A stretch of DNA of 64,000 nucleotides from Helicoverpa zea (GCF_022581195.2 NC_061474.1:3844001-3908000); one strand, 5' to 3'. Counted from the stretch's first letter, positions 34,866 to 45,543 are shown. Notes: a model not told the origin generated them from the sequence alone. Translations and numbers: made by a program.

Positions 34866-35218
34866 AATTTGTTACTGTAAATAGTAAATTATGAGTTTAT
34901 TGTAGAGTTTACTTTTGAAATTTAATGTAAGTCTTATTTAGTTTTTTATTTTGTATTCATTAAGTTTTTTTTTTCTATTTAGAATTTTTTGTATTTTAGT
35001 TTTGTCGATTTTTATTTTTATTTAGAGTTTGGGTAGAATTTTAACTTAACAATGTGTAATATTATAAGTTTTTAATATAATTAAGTTAAATTGTCAACGT
35101 CAACAAATACTTTGCATGCTGTAAGGCGAAATGTATTGAGACAATATAAATTAATTTACCACCATATCTGTAACATACATTTTCAGCAAATAAACGATTT
35201 CTATTTCTATTTCTATTT
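32222..35218 (+). mobile_element. jockey/CR1-like LINE, 5'-truncated, inserted in the MADF gene
   Basis: A 3-kb plus-strand LINE lacking ORF1 and the start of ORF2. Its 3' end is a (TTTCTA)n tail (about 35195-35217) preceded by AATAAACG. An A-rich duplication CAAAAAAG flanks it (about 32214-32221 and 35219-35226). It entered the MADF exon of the Harbinger element, so it is younger than that insertion. Confidence 0.88.
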
Positions 35219-35391
35219 CAAAAAAGGGAAAAGTTAAGAAGTCCGTTCAATCGGGAGCTGGTGCCGATGAGATATATCAGCCCATTTGGTTCGCTTATGA
35301 AGCAATGGATGCTTTTTTGGGAGATACTCTAAAGTGTAAAAAAAGTATGAATACGGTTAGTAGATAACTTTATTTTTTAATAGTTAGGTAC

Positions 35392-37691
35392 TTAAATATT
35401 ACTTAAATATTTTGTGAATTCGTTTCTTATTTCTGTGGCGTTATTTGCTGATCGCCGAGGTACTCTTCTCAAGTTACGAAAAGCGGATGTATTTTCTTGA
35501 TCTGTCCTCCATGATCCAGGTTGTATAAGTACTCCATCATCATCAAACATATCAATAGATCCGGGTGGTGTATAGATATGTAAAGAAGTAGAACTTCGTC
35601 TCAAGAAGTTATGTAGTAGTATACAAGTATATGTTATAAGGCGAGCCTTTTGTGGTTGTAATGGGATTGGTTTTCTAAACACTCTAAATCTGGCCGCCAA
35701 TATACCAAAAGTATTTTCTACCACTACCCGAGCTGAAGATAATCTTTTGTTGAATTCACGTTTTGCAGATCCTATGTTGTGCTGATCAGGATAGGGCTTC
35801 ATTAAATGTTCTGACAGTGCAAAGGCTCCATCCCCCAAAAAAACGTAGGGCACATCAATGTTCGAACCTGGTAATGGATGCGGTGGTGGTAAATTTAAGC
35901 TGTTTGTACACATCTTGTTCCATAAAATACTATTTGTAAAAACTCCACCGTCACTTATTCTGCCTTGGCAACCAATGTCAGCAAACATGAAATTGTATTG
36001 ACTATCAACTAATGCTAGTAATACTATACTGTAGGTTCTTTTATAATTATAGTATACAGAACCAGAATTGAATGGACAGTCGAGAACAATATGTTTGCCG
36101 TCAATAGATCCAACCGCTCGAGGAAACTTCCTTGCAAATCCTCTTTCAATACGCAGCCACTCTTCTGGACAAGATGGTATCTGCAAAAAACATAACATAT
36201 ATAAAACCTTCATGTAAAAAACAGTATTTAAGTGCCTAAATGTATGTGTGTTTTTTTAGGAACGTGGAATAAAGGAGCCTAAAGAAGTAAATCTCGAAGC
36301 TATTAAAGAGAATGTTGAAGAAATGAATGAAAATCGAAGTCAGTCTATTAACACCCAAAAAGACAGTGACCAGACAATCCACCGACGCAAAATCTCTTCA
36401 GAAGTGGTTGACGCAGGAAATGTCGTTAAAGACGCTCTTATCACCTTCAAATCCACGCTAAAAAGGAACCCATTACAGCCTATTCAGCAAGACGATGATT
36501 GCGATTTATACGGAAAACTATTAGCAAATAAGTTGCGAAAATTATCTGAAAAGAATAGATTGAAGTTGATGCACGACATTGATGGGATGTATTTACAATA
36601 CCAATTTGATGACCCTTTAGTGATGACTCCATCGCCACCTCATTTTTATGAACCAAGAACAGGCACATCATCATCTACGCATTCAGAGCCTCCATTTCAT
36701 TACGGGCAGGCGAATCAAAATACTTATTACCAAAATAGACAAGTAATATCAGCCCCACCTTCTAATATCATTATTCAATCGAACCGGCTAATTCGTACAC
36801 CAGATTATCCTGTCCTTCATTTACCAGAGAACCAAGATGCAAACACATCTGATCATAATAATGATATAGTTCAGACAGCTTTTGACTTAAGTTAAATACC
36901 TACTGAAATTACCGAATTTTGTTTTTATTGTCTATTGAATTTTGTTATTATATTTGGTTGATTTTGCAAAGTTATATTCTAGATTCTAAGTAGTTCTGTA
37001 TATGCATAATAAAAGTATTAAATTGATGTCCTTACTTTTATTTCATCCTCTAACACTTCACATAGGGCATGGCAAACTTCGGGTATAATTTTTGATATTA
37101 TTTGTGGTGAAACTTTGAACAAAAAATGAAGGCTTTCAAAGTCATCTCCTGTTGCTAAGTATCTCAGTGTTATAGCGAGACGTATCTGGGCAGGAATAGC
37201 TTTTCGTAATTGGGTGTCTTGTTTTGAAATTCGTGTTGAAATTTGACTAAGCAAATATTCAAAATCATTTAATGACATCCGGGAAAACTTTTTGAATTCA
37301 TCTGTAGGTTCTGCAACTAGTTCATTCAACTGCTCCTCCATGGTTGCACTGTAACAAAATACAAAGTTATCAAGTATCAGATCCCACATCACAAGATATG
37401 TTACAGCGGCGTATTACATTTTAACTGTTATTAAAACTGTAATTTTATATAGCTAAAAGTGAATATATATTTATTTCACCCATCTTGTACTACGTACTTA
37501 CTATATCCTAAACTCTATGAGAAAGCATAATAAATTGGTACTTACCTGGTTCTGTTTCGGTGAATGGTGGTAATCCACCATCTCCGTTTTCTTTGCTTCT
37601 TTTGAATTGTTTGTTTTTTCTTTATGGCGTAACTATAAATTGCTAAAGCGCAAAGTAGCCCCGCAGCTGCTGTAGTGGTTTCACTGTCCAT
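35392..37691 (-). CDS. PIF/Harbinger transposase (HARBI1-like), three exons, intact
   Basis: A DDE nuclease that cuts and pastes the element. Exon 1 is 37691-37546 (ATG at 37691, RKRRWWITTIHRNRT at its end), donor GTAAG. Exon 2 is 37348-37036 after acceptor TTACAG, donor GTAAGG. Exon 3 is 36180-35392 after acceptor TTTTTTGCAG. All joins keep frame, giving 415 residues, within the family's range. The catalytic acids are D180 (GSIDGKH), D270 (FLGDGAF) and E308 (VVVENTFG). The C terminus ends EFTKYLSNI. Intron 2 contains exon 2 of the opposite-strand MADF gene, so the two genes interlock. The start and exon 1 are inferred from splice signals and the family pattern RRWW. No stop or frameshift is seen. 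Confidence 0.88.
36896..37035. other. shared spacer between Harbinger genes
   Basis: Contains AATAAAAG (near 37010), a possible poly(A) signal for the plus-strand MADF gene inside intron 2 of the transposase gene. Confidence 0.4.
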
Positions 37692-37877
37692 ACCGACTAC
37701 AAATAAACTATATTGATTAAATGCTTGGCGTGCATACGCGTCAAGTGCGCGAACTATACTGAGAGCCCGGCGCGAACCTCTGCCAGTGTGGACAGTTGGC
37801 AGTTCTTGCTCCAATTCGCGCCGCGATTCGCGTCGCGATTGGCGCCGTGATTCGCGCGCGAGTGTGTAGATGGCTTA

Positions 37878-38216
37878 AAAGGTTGCCCTCGATTTCTCAG
37901 GGTTTCCATCATCAGATCCTGACCTGATGACTATGGGACCAACTGGCAGCTATTCCGAGTCGAACAAAAAAAGAATCACGTAAATCGGTCTATAAACCTC
38001 TGAGTAATCGATGTGTATGTGTAACCTCCTCCTTTTTGGGAAGTCGGTTAAAATGGAATAATTTTATCAAATTAGTGTATTGTCATCGGTCCTCAATAAA
38101 TCTACAAAGTTTGAACGAAATCTGGCCGTTTAAAGTGGGTCAAAATCGCGCCCAAAGAAGTCGGTTACAAACAAACATACAAACATACAGGTGAAGCTAA
38201 TAAAAAGCGTGTAAAA
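37878..38216. repeat. composite dispersed repeat right of Harbinger
   Basis: Contains GGTTTCCATCATCAGATCCTG, TGGGAAGTCGGTTAAAAT, CTACAAAGTTTGAACGAAAT, CGCGCCCAAAGAAGTCGGTT and ends AAGCTAATAAAAAGCGTG. This is a widespread moth repeat pattern and includes the target into which the Harbinger inserted. Class not determined. Confidence 0.55.
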
Positions 38217-38776
38217 ATATGGCATACTCTCCAATTTATTTTTTTACACCTTCATACGAAAAACATGATTTAAAAATTGTTTAGGCGCTGTTATGAAAAC
38301 ATCGTTTACATATTTTGCTGTCGAGTTCCGTCGCCCTACTCTGGTCTCCATCATCAAGTCAGCTTCAAACCTTCACTGTTGCAAAGGTCTATTCAATACA
38401 AATAATATAAGTCCAAACACGAGGTAGTTCACATATTCGGTTGTCGAGTTCCCTCTACCTTCTTTCGTCTCCATCATCGGGTCAGCTCCAAACCTTCACT
38501 GTTGCATATTGTTATAAGACATACACCTTATAGTCAAGTTTTTATCTTGCGTATGCCTACAACCTTCAAAAGTTGCTCTAGATTTCTCAGGGTTTCCATC
38601 ATCAGATCCTGAACTGATGATTATGGGACCACCTGTGAGGTATACCCTATCAAACAAAAAAATAATTTATTAAAATAGTCCTATGAACGATGTTTTCATA
38701 ACAGCGCCTGAACAATTTTTAAAGCATGTTTTTCGTATGAAGATGTAAAAAAAATAAATTAGAGAGTATGCCATTT
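38217..38776. mobile_element. 560-bp inverted-repeat element carrying 123-bp units
   Basis: The left arm (38219 to about 38305) contains ATGGCATACTCTCCAATTT, TTCATACGAAAAACATG and GGCGCTGTTATGAAAACATC. The right arm (about 38690-38774) is its inverse, ending AGAGTATGCCAT. Between them lie two 123-bp units (anchors 38320 and 38443) and the words CTACAACCTTCAAAAGTTGC and TTCTCAGGGTTTCCATCATC, which match the flanks of the Harbinger insertion. So the Harbinger sits in a second, larger relative of this element. Confidence 0.75.
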
Positions 38777-38779
38777 TTT

Positions 38780-39534
38780 TTTTAACATTTTTATCTTTTT
38801 TTGAGATACGTGACATTGTTATATGACGTGGGGCAATTTTGATACATCTTCTTTATGTATGGACCATGTGGAATTGTGAACATTTGTATGTAACTATTTC
38901 TATCACGATGTTATGTAACTATGTATGCCTCGTACATGCAGGATAATAATATTATTATGTTTCTGTTTTCACTTTCACACTTGCAGTGCTTATAAGCGAG
39001 ATCTCAAACTATTGTTATATTTTATTATTACCGGTACCGTGCACCAGATTTTTACGCTCGGTAAAGCGCGCAATATGTTCATACATCCTAATGATTAATA
39101 TGTAGATTTTAATATTGTATTTATTAATTATATTAGGATGATGATGATAACTATATTAAGATACTGTTCTCTGCAAATGATGCATTAAATAAATTTATTT
39201 ATTTATTTATTATATCTATAAATCTATAAATAAAAGAAATAAAAAGACAACGCTATAGATATAAGACACACTAACAAAGTAGCTAGGTACTTAAGTACAG
39301 TCTAAAATAATAAATAATTGAGCCTGAAAACAAAGTGATTGATCGTTGAAAATGATAAATTTTATGGTGTCTCCTTCGGTGATCGAGTGGCGACAACAAT
39401 TTCATGAATTTATTTACGTATACAATCTAAATTGGTTTAAATCCTATTAAGGTTTTTGTGAAATTTCTTAAAGTTATCATATACTTTCTATCTTTAATAA
39501 TATTATGAAGAACAAAAAACCATTGATTGTTTGT
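38780..39534. other. AT-rich spacer
   Basis: Contains TTTATTTATTTATTTAT simple repeat near 39195-39212. No gene recognised. Confidence 0.4.
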
Positions 39535-39665
39535 ACTATTGAAGCGATTTGAAAATTCTTTCACTATTAGATGGAAAGTAACTATTCCCGAGTAGCATGG
39601 GCTGTATTATTCGGGTACGGCCAGTAGTTCCCCAGGACGCAAGTGAGACCGCGGGAAAGCGGTTA
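39535..39665 (-). repeat. family B fragment, minus strand
   Basis: GAAGCGATTTGAAAATTCTTTC, CCCGAGTAGCATGGGCTG, TTCGGGTACGGCCAGTAG and GTGAGACCGCGGG form the reverse complement of the family B layout. Confidence 0.6.
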
Positions 39666-39868
39666 GTTGTGTATAAAAAGTGAATAGCTATTACTCTACA
39701 TATATGATAATATGCAACATCACATTTTGTTGTCAAGCATTTTCTCATCTCTAGATAAAGCTTTTTGCTACTTTTTAAATTCAATTTCAGCTACCTTTAC
39801 GAAGCGACACAGATGCAGTTGAGTATGTAATTGAAAAAGGTATGTTCATGTACAGCAAATACATAATA

Positions 39869-41439
39869 CACTCACAGGCACAATTAACCGCCCACCTTGT
39901 ATTTCTTGCAGTTTTCAGTAATCGTCAAATTTTGACCACATTTGATGGACGTTACGTTAAAAGCATTCATTTGGGATAAATAAAATTACAAAATTAAAAA
40001 AAAAAAAAACAATTTATTTAAAAAAAAATGCCAATGATCGATTTATCAAAAAAAATCATAAAAATGTTATGAGTTTAATTTCGAAAAAAATTATCGGTTT
40101 TTTATTCATTTTAATTTTAATAATGGGTGTTACCACCTCGAGCCCTAATGACTTCTTGTAACCGGTTTGGTAATCCATCCATGATGTCCTGAATATCTGA
40201 CTGAGGGATATTGTGCCACTCCTCTACCGCAGCCGTTTTGAGCTCTCCTAAGGTCGCAGGGGCTGGTACTCTTGCTCGAACACGTCTTTTTAGGTTATCC
40301 CAAATGTGCTCGATTGGGTTAAGATCGGGACTACGTGCAGGCCATGGCAAAACTTGAATCCCGACCTCATCGAGGTATTGAGTGACGGATCTTGCGGTAT
40401 GGCATCGAGCATTATCGTGCATTAATCTAAAGTTCTCCCCAATAAATGGTGCAAAAGGTACGACGTGGTCTTGTAAGACTTCTTCCACGTATCTTCGAGC
40501 GTTTACACTGCCTCTATTAAACACCACAAGATCGGTACGAGCTTCATAAGTGATTCCTCCCCAAACCATTATGGACCCTCCCTGATAACCCACGGTTTCG
40601 ATTATTGCGCATGGAGCAAACCGTTCATTTTGGCGCCTGTATACACGCTGACGTCCATCTGGACCTCTTAAGGCTATTCTGCTCTCATCTGAAAACAGTA
40701 CGTTCTTCCATTCCTCCATAGTCCAGTCAGCATATTCTCGCGCAAAGGCAAGTCTAGCTCTACGATGCTGTGGAAGCAGTTGTGGAGCACGAGCTGGACG
40801 AAAAGCCCTCAGATTCCTTTCAGCCAGTCTCCTTCTAATGGTACGTTCACTCACACTAACATTTCTCACCTCAAAAAGACGTGTACGCACTTCAGTAGCG
40901 GTGGAAAAGCGATTTCTTAGGACGTTACTGACAATAAAGCGGTCATCCCGAGCTGAAGTGCACCGATGTCGACCTTGACCTGGCCTCCTCGTGTATGAAC
41001 CAGTCTCCCGAAAACGTCTGATGGCATCTCGTACCGTAGTTCGAGGTACACCAAGCGTACGAGCGATGCGACGTTGGCTATACCCAGCGTCAGCTAAAGC
41101 CACTGCCCTAGCAGCACCAGTTGCATCGAGTGGCATTTTTTTCAGTCACAAAGAATAATCAAGCACTAAAAACTCAAATTAAACAATATTCGCACAGGAG
41201 GATAGAAAAGAACAAGAAATGTAAACAAGGTAACGTAACTGCAACAATGTCAAGCTGCGACTAAATTCCAAAAAACGCTTTGGTGACACAAGTTTATGAA
41301 TCGAAATAAGGGTATAAGTGTTTAGTTTGTTGCTAAAGTACCCACTTAACAAAAAACAAAACAGTAGATAAGCCACAGTTAACATAAACAAACAGGGTCA
41401 CCAAAAATATAGGTGGGCGGTTAATTGTGCCTGTGAGTG
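39869..41439 (-). mobile_element. Tc1-type transposon, complete with TA duplication
   Basis: Ends CACTCACAGGCACAATTAAC are identical for at least 29 bp in inverse orientation (39869-39897 and 41411-41439). TA flanks both sides (39867-39868 and 41440-41441). Length 1571 bp, with one uninterrupted transposase gene on the minus strand. Intact ends plus an intact gene suggest a recent and possibly still active copy. Confidence 0.95.
40117..41136 (-). CDS. Tc1-family transposase (DD34E)
   Basis: A 339-residue cut-and-paste transposase that binds the element ends and moves it to TA sites. Residues 1-60 form the first paired-type helix-turn-helix (GYSQRRIARTLGVPRTTVRD) followed by a GRPR-like basic hook (RPGQGRHR). 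A second helix-turn-helix covers about 62-115. The catalytic acids are D150 (LFSDES), D241 (MHDNARCH) and E276 (DLNPIE), with 34 residues between the last two, the Tc1 spacing. The conserved WGGI block is at 192-195. Length is normal for the family. The start is the first ATG, 303 bases inside the element. No frameshift or internal stop. GC content is higher than its surroundings, which could indicate arrival by transfer. Confidence 0.95.
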   Translation of the reverse strand: MPLDATGAARAVALADAGYSQRRIARTLGVPRTTVRDAIRRFRETGSYTRRPGQGRHRCTSARDDRFIVSNVLRNRFSTATEVRTRLFEVRNVSVSERTIRRRLAERNLRAFRPARAPQLLPQHRRARLAFAREYADWTMEEWKNVLFSDESRIALRGPDGRQRVYRRQNERFAPCAIIETVGYQGGSIMVWGGITYEARTDLVVFNRGSVNARRYVEEVLQDHVVPFAPFIGENFRLMHDNARCHTARSVTQYLDEVGIQVLPWPARSPDLNPIEHIWDNLKRRVRARVPAPATLGELKTAAVEEWHNIPQSDIQDIMDGLPNRLQEVIRARGGNTHY

Positions 41440-41519
41440 TATAATATGCAATAAATAAATATCGCGACACTTTCACAATTATGTTCTTTGTTTACATAGG
41501 TAAAAATCCTTATTAATAA

Positions 41520-41690
41520 CTGATTAGTTGTTCCCCGCAATTCTACCCGCGTTCCGAGAGCACTACTCGTAGCCTATCTCCTTTCCCAAGCTCTATATTA
41601 CACGTGTACCTTCACTATTTAAATCTGTTCAGCCGTTTCGGCGTGAAAGCGTCTCAGTCCTGATAGTAGTGTAAAATAGGTATATATGTA
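41520..41690 (+). repeat. family A-like dispersed repeat, degraded
   Basis: GTTGTTCCCCGCAATTCTAC, CCGCGTTCCGAGAGCACTAC, AAATCTGTTCAGCCGTTTCG and GCGTGAAAGCGTCTCAG follow the order of the family A and B retroelements. Confidence 0.55.
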
Positions 41691-43204
41691 CTTACTAATA
41701 TGCACGTATATACCCGTTTTCATGGCTATTCTGTGATGTCAGGTTGTGTGTCTTTATTTATTACTAGCTATTAAATAGATATATATAGATAAATCAAAAG
41801 CGATAATTGCATTATTCGCTCCCGAGATCTTTGTACCAATAAGACAGACCATGCAAAAACTATAAGAATGTGCTATGTGCTTATGACCCCCATAAAAATA
41901 TCATCATAAAAAATTACGGTTAGGTATTCATATCTATCATTTTCTATCTATCTCAGTTTCAATTAACTTGAATATCCAAGAATGTCGATACAACGACAAA
42001 GTTAACTTAATAGCCAGGTTGGAATAAGAATGTCATTACCACTAAATGAAAGATGAATTCCTGAGCGGTGTCTTCAATTAGAGTCTGATAGTTAACCCTT
42101 GATAGATAATCACGATAAGAGTTTTTATGGTGTCTGAGGTGCTCACAGAAATATTAATTACCTTTTGTATAGAGAAATAGTACTTACTTATTTATTCATG
42201 GATTAAATGTTTAACTGTTCACATAGAATAATAAAACTGAAATCAGCTTTTGTGTAGTCGGTAATTTACATTTATCGACAATTATTTATTTTTCAACATT
42301 TAAATTAAATATTGTTAGGAAAACATTTTAAATTATAAGGAAAAGGGTCTACCGGCATCAGAATCAGGGTCCAAGGTACCAGAGGTACGGTATGACTAAA
42401 AAAAAATCATAAACTTCATCATTACCGTTTTACTCAGATGTAAAAAAGGCAGCTAAATATTTTTATCAAGTATGTTCGTTCGCTTAAAAGTTAGAAGTTT
42501 CTCCTTTCTTATGAGATGTTTCTTATAAAATTGATGTAAGTAGGTAAGTCTTAGTACGCAACTTTTATTAAAGTTACAACGATACGCGAAGTAAATGTTA
42601 AGTAGAAAGTTTCATGTCATTATTCAAGGCTTATTAAATGAGTTTTCTGTTTCTTCATAAATAAGCTCTTAAAAATGTGTAATAACATTATACTTGCTGT
42701 CAGTAAATTATGCACTTAACTCTTTCTAAAGAACCTCTCTAATTATTTATGAAAATTGCATGAACATCCGAGAGGCGGTTTTTAAGTTTCATTCAAAATG
42801 ATAAAAATTGTTTGATACTATAAATTATTACAAAAAGACCATTGTGTACCTGATCCTAAATGATTACATACCTATATTATTTAACACATCACAACTGAAA
42901 ATTCACATAAGTAACAGTATTCCGTATCCACTTTTCAGCCCTTTACCGGAAAAACTCGTAGAGTTACTTTCTTTCATTATTATATTTCTGATATAAGCAA
43001 GGGCGTTAACATATTGCTCGTTATTTTCCATATGGAAAAGGGGAAATAGGAAAATACTTAGGTATTTTTCCCTTATTAGTTCTTGAAGGACTCTTTACCA
43101 GATGGAAATTACCAGACATACGTAATATTATGTTGTTTGAAAACAAGTTATTAATGGAACAGTTCAGATTCTCCTCATATAGGATAGGAAATCTTAGCTA
43201 ATCT
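41691..43204. other. AT-rich region, nothing recognised
   Basis: 1.5 kb without recognised gene or element. The ORF 42808-42996 (+) is short and AT-driven. Confidence 0.35.
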
Positions 43205-43420
43205 TATAGGTAAACTAGCTTCCGGCCGCGTCTTCGCCCGGGTGGAGTTCGGTTATATCGCGTTTCCAAGACAATTTGTCGAAAGTCCGGGATAAAAACT
43301 ATCCTATGTTCTTTCTCAAGGTCAACTTTATCTCTGTACCAAATTTTATTAAAAACAGTTCAGTGGTTTAGACGTGAAAGCGTAACAGAGAGACAGAGTT
43401 AATTTCGCATTTATAATATT
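43205..43420 (+). repeat. family A dispersed repeat, best continuous copy
   Basis: Runs TAAACTAGCTTCCGGCCGCG, CTTCGCCCGGGTGGAGTTCG, GTTATATCGCG, TCCGGGATAAAAACTATCC, TATGTTCTTTCTCAAGGTC, then CAGTTCAGTGGTTTAGACG and ends TTTCGCATTTATAATATT. Used here as reference for the split copy at 18.2-19.8 kb. Confidence 0.75.
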
Positions 43421-43897
43421 ACCAAATTAACTTGGTCCATTTGATACACATTACTGTAGAAAGTGGTTTTCTTAGCACATTAGTGAAACCGCGCAGAACA
43501 ATAGTATAGTACATAAATATATATAAAAAAAAAAAATAATGCCCACTCATCAAAATAATGGGAACAAATAAGCTCTCTTTAGAACTTAAATGTTTTCCTT
43601 TTCCTGAGTACTTAAACTTCGATAAGTACTTCAAGAATAGTTCTTAAAAGAACTTTATATTTTCAACTTGTAAGTAACTTGTTTTCTTGAGAACTTATGT
43701 TCGAACTTGTGAAGATTTTTAGTAAGAGCTTAACTTTAATTAAATTAAAGTTTTGTTTATAATTGGTATACTTAAGCAAAAATGTTTGTAACTTATAAAA
43801 AGATGATTTTTTTGACGCAGCTGTTAGTGAAAGTTCAGAAATCTACTATTATACATACATAGGTAAAGACGTAATCTGCACTACAACAGCGACATTT
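43421..43897. other. AT-rich spacer, nothing recognised
   Basis: The minus-strand ORF 43419-43634 shows no family resemblance. Confidence 0.35.
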
Positions 43898-44025
43898 AAC
43901 ATCTCAGCAGCTAACCAAAAGGCAAGGCAGATGATTAACATCTCAGCAGCTAACCAAAAGGCAAGGCAGATGATTAACATCTCAGCAGCTAACCAAAAAG
44001 CAAGGCAGATGATTAACATCTCAGC
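43898..44025. repeat. 39-bp tandem repeat, 3.3 copies
   Basis: Units start at 43898, 43937, 43976 and 44015 with AACATCTCAGCAGCTAACCA and end GGCAAGGCAGATGATT. The word AGGCAGATGAT resembles the SINE end, so the array may have grown from a SINE tail. Near-identical copies imply recent expansion. Confidence 0.92.
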
Positions 44026-44199
44026 CGAACCATTCTGTTCTGAGGACCATTGAGTACACTTGAAGGCTTTCCACTCCCGATTGTACCAATTTCCCACTTG
44101 AGATTGAAGGGTTGAGTGACTGTCGGTCAGCTATTAGATAGGTTGATCCAACGGTCGATAGAACGGGGTCAAGAACAAGAGTTAGTAAGCGGTTTGAAA

Positions 44200-44345
44200 A
44201 GCATCCCGTGTGAACTGCATTGCGATTTTATATAAAAACCCTTTCTCGATGTATAGGCTATCAAACACTGAAACATTTTTTAAATAGTGGTTCCTAAAAT
44301 AATCGCGTTCAAACAAATTCTCCATTCCAAAGCAGGTTATTAATA
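44200..44345 (+). repeat. family B fragment
   Basis: GCATCCCGTGTGAACTGC, TCGATGTATAGGCTATCAAA, CACTGAAACATTTTTTAAAT and CGCGTTCAAACAAATTC match family B in order. Confidence 0.6.
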
Positions 44346-44348
44346 ATT

Positions 44349-44790
44349 ATAGTTTCATTATCATCATCATCATCATCGCAGTCCACTGCTGGACATAGGC
44401 CTCTCCAAGTGCACGCCACTGAGATCGATTTTCGGCTTCGGCGGTGAATTATAGTTTACGAATAACGAAGCAATAGACAATATAGTTTTCTAATCTCTAA
44501 TGTGAGTTTATCAACATCATTTGTTACCGTTTCATCATCATCATCATCATCATCAGCCTATCGCAGTCCACTGCTGGACATACCTCTCCAAGTGCACGCC
44601 ACTGAGATCGATTTTCGGCTTCGGCGGGGAATTATAGTTTACGAATAACGAAGCCATAGACAATATAGTTTTCTAATCTCTAATGTGAGTTTATCAACAT
44701 CATTTGTTACCGTTTCATCATCATCATCATCATCATCAGCCTATAGCAGTCCACTGCTGGACATAGGCCTCTCCAAGTGTTACCGTTTGT
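44349..44790 (-). repeat. tandem array containing RTE-like LINE 3' ends
   Basis: (ATC)n followed by GCAGTCCACTGCTGGACAT occurs at 44378, 44563 and 44746 (spacings 185 and 183), with the same following sequence (CACTGAGATCGATTTTCGGC, then TAATCTCTAATGTGAG) in the first two units. The RTE 3' end lies on the minus strand and the (ATC)n is its tail. The unit includes flanking host DNA, so the array arose by duplication after insertion. Confidence 0.85.
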
Positions 44791-44857
44791 TTCAATTTAA
44801 TTCATTTACTTCTATGCTCTCTACTTTGATATACTAGCGATCAGCCTGGCCTTTTTT

Positions 44858-44884
44858 TATTTTCTTTAACGACGTCAAAAAGCA
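44858..44884 (-). mobile_element. very short R1-like LINE tail
   Basis: A T-rich run followed by TTTAACGACGTCAAAAA, the last bases of the R1-like element with its poly(A) on the minus strand. The flanks share CCTGGC (44848-44855 and 44892-44897), a possible short duplication. Confidence 0.5.
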
Positions 44885-44899
44885 TACTGGCCTGGCTTA

Positions 44900-45543
44900 G
44901 ATATTCCTCATTAATTAATTCATTTATTGGTAAAGAAAATCTAGAATCTCTAAAGAAAGTCTATCCACCTCCAACAGATAGACATCGGAATTTATCTTAC
45001 AACACAAGTCTTAGTAACGTTAGTATTTCTTACCAATTACGGTAACAATTTGAAACAAGCTTGAACAACAGAAGAAATAAAACTTTGACGAAGCTAAACC
45101 TAGCTAGAAAAGTCTGATATTGGACTTCAAATTGCGGAAATTGCCGACTTCGTTGCCTGCAAGGGGCAGCAAAATATTGGCACAACGTTTATGAACTGAG
45201 ATTTCGTTTGGAAAAGGCCCACGTGGTTTATCCCATTATTGGGTATTAGGGAACAAATCGTGTTTCTGTTTTCGGTGGCTTATTGAGCAGAATGGTTAAG
45301 AAAAAAAATAAGAACTGTTTGGGTTTATTGGTTGTGAAAGGGATATTTAGATAGTCTTCCTTGGATTTTGTAGTCCGTTGTTGATATGGGTTGTTTACAG
45401 GTACTATACATTAACATACCAACATTTGTATGTTAACTATCCTTTGTAGGATAGTTAAGATCAACAAGAAAAATACAAAGGATAGTTAATTTAAATAGTC
45501 GATTTCTACCTATACCCAGACGGCCACAAGGGTAATTTATGTC
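44900..45543. other. AT-rich spacer, nothing recognised
   Basis: A short inverted repeat ATCCTTTGTAGGATAG / ACAAAGGATAGTTAA sits near 45440-45489. No gene. Confidence 0.4.

Larger units (their letters stand above)
31966..36895 (+). pseudogene. Harbinger accessory protein (MADF and BESS domains), split by a LINE
   Basis: Harbinger elements carry a second protein that helps the transposase reach the nucleus and bind DNA. Here the ATG at 31966 starts MSNVWSNELELTFIECFR, a MADF domain running to about residue 75. After codon AAA near 32221 the LINE interrupts it. The frame resumes at about 35222 with GKVKKSVQSGAGADE and QPIWFAYEAMDAFLGD. A donor GTTAGT follows 35355 and an acceptor TTTTTTTAG ends at 36259. 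Exon 2 (36260-36895) reads ERGIKEPKE and contains a BESS motif (DLYGKLLANKLRKLSEKNR). The splice joins in phase 0. Removing the LINE leaves the A-run one base off frame. Either way, the LINE disrupts the gene. Confidence 0.82.
31674..37874 (-). mobile_element. PIF/Harbinger transposon, 6.2 kb including an inserted LINE
   Basis: Inverted ends: GCCGTCTACACACTCGCGCG at the left and, reverse-complemented, GCCATCTACACACTCGCGCG at the right. The subterminal regions are rich in CGCGAA-type motifs. The flanking triplets are TGA (31671-31673) and TTA (37875-37877), consistent with a 3-bp TNA target duplication with one change. The flanks CTACAACTTT and AAAAGGTTGCCCTCGA reconstitute a host repeat, whose relative near 38558 reads CTACAACCTTCAAAAGTTGC. 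Two genes lie inside: a three-exon transposase (minus) and a MADF/BESS protein (plus). Without the LINE the element would be about 3.2 kb. Confidence 0.9.
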
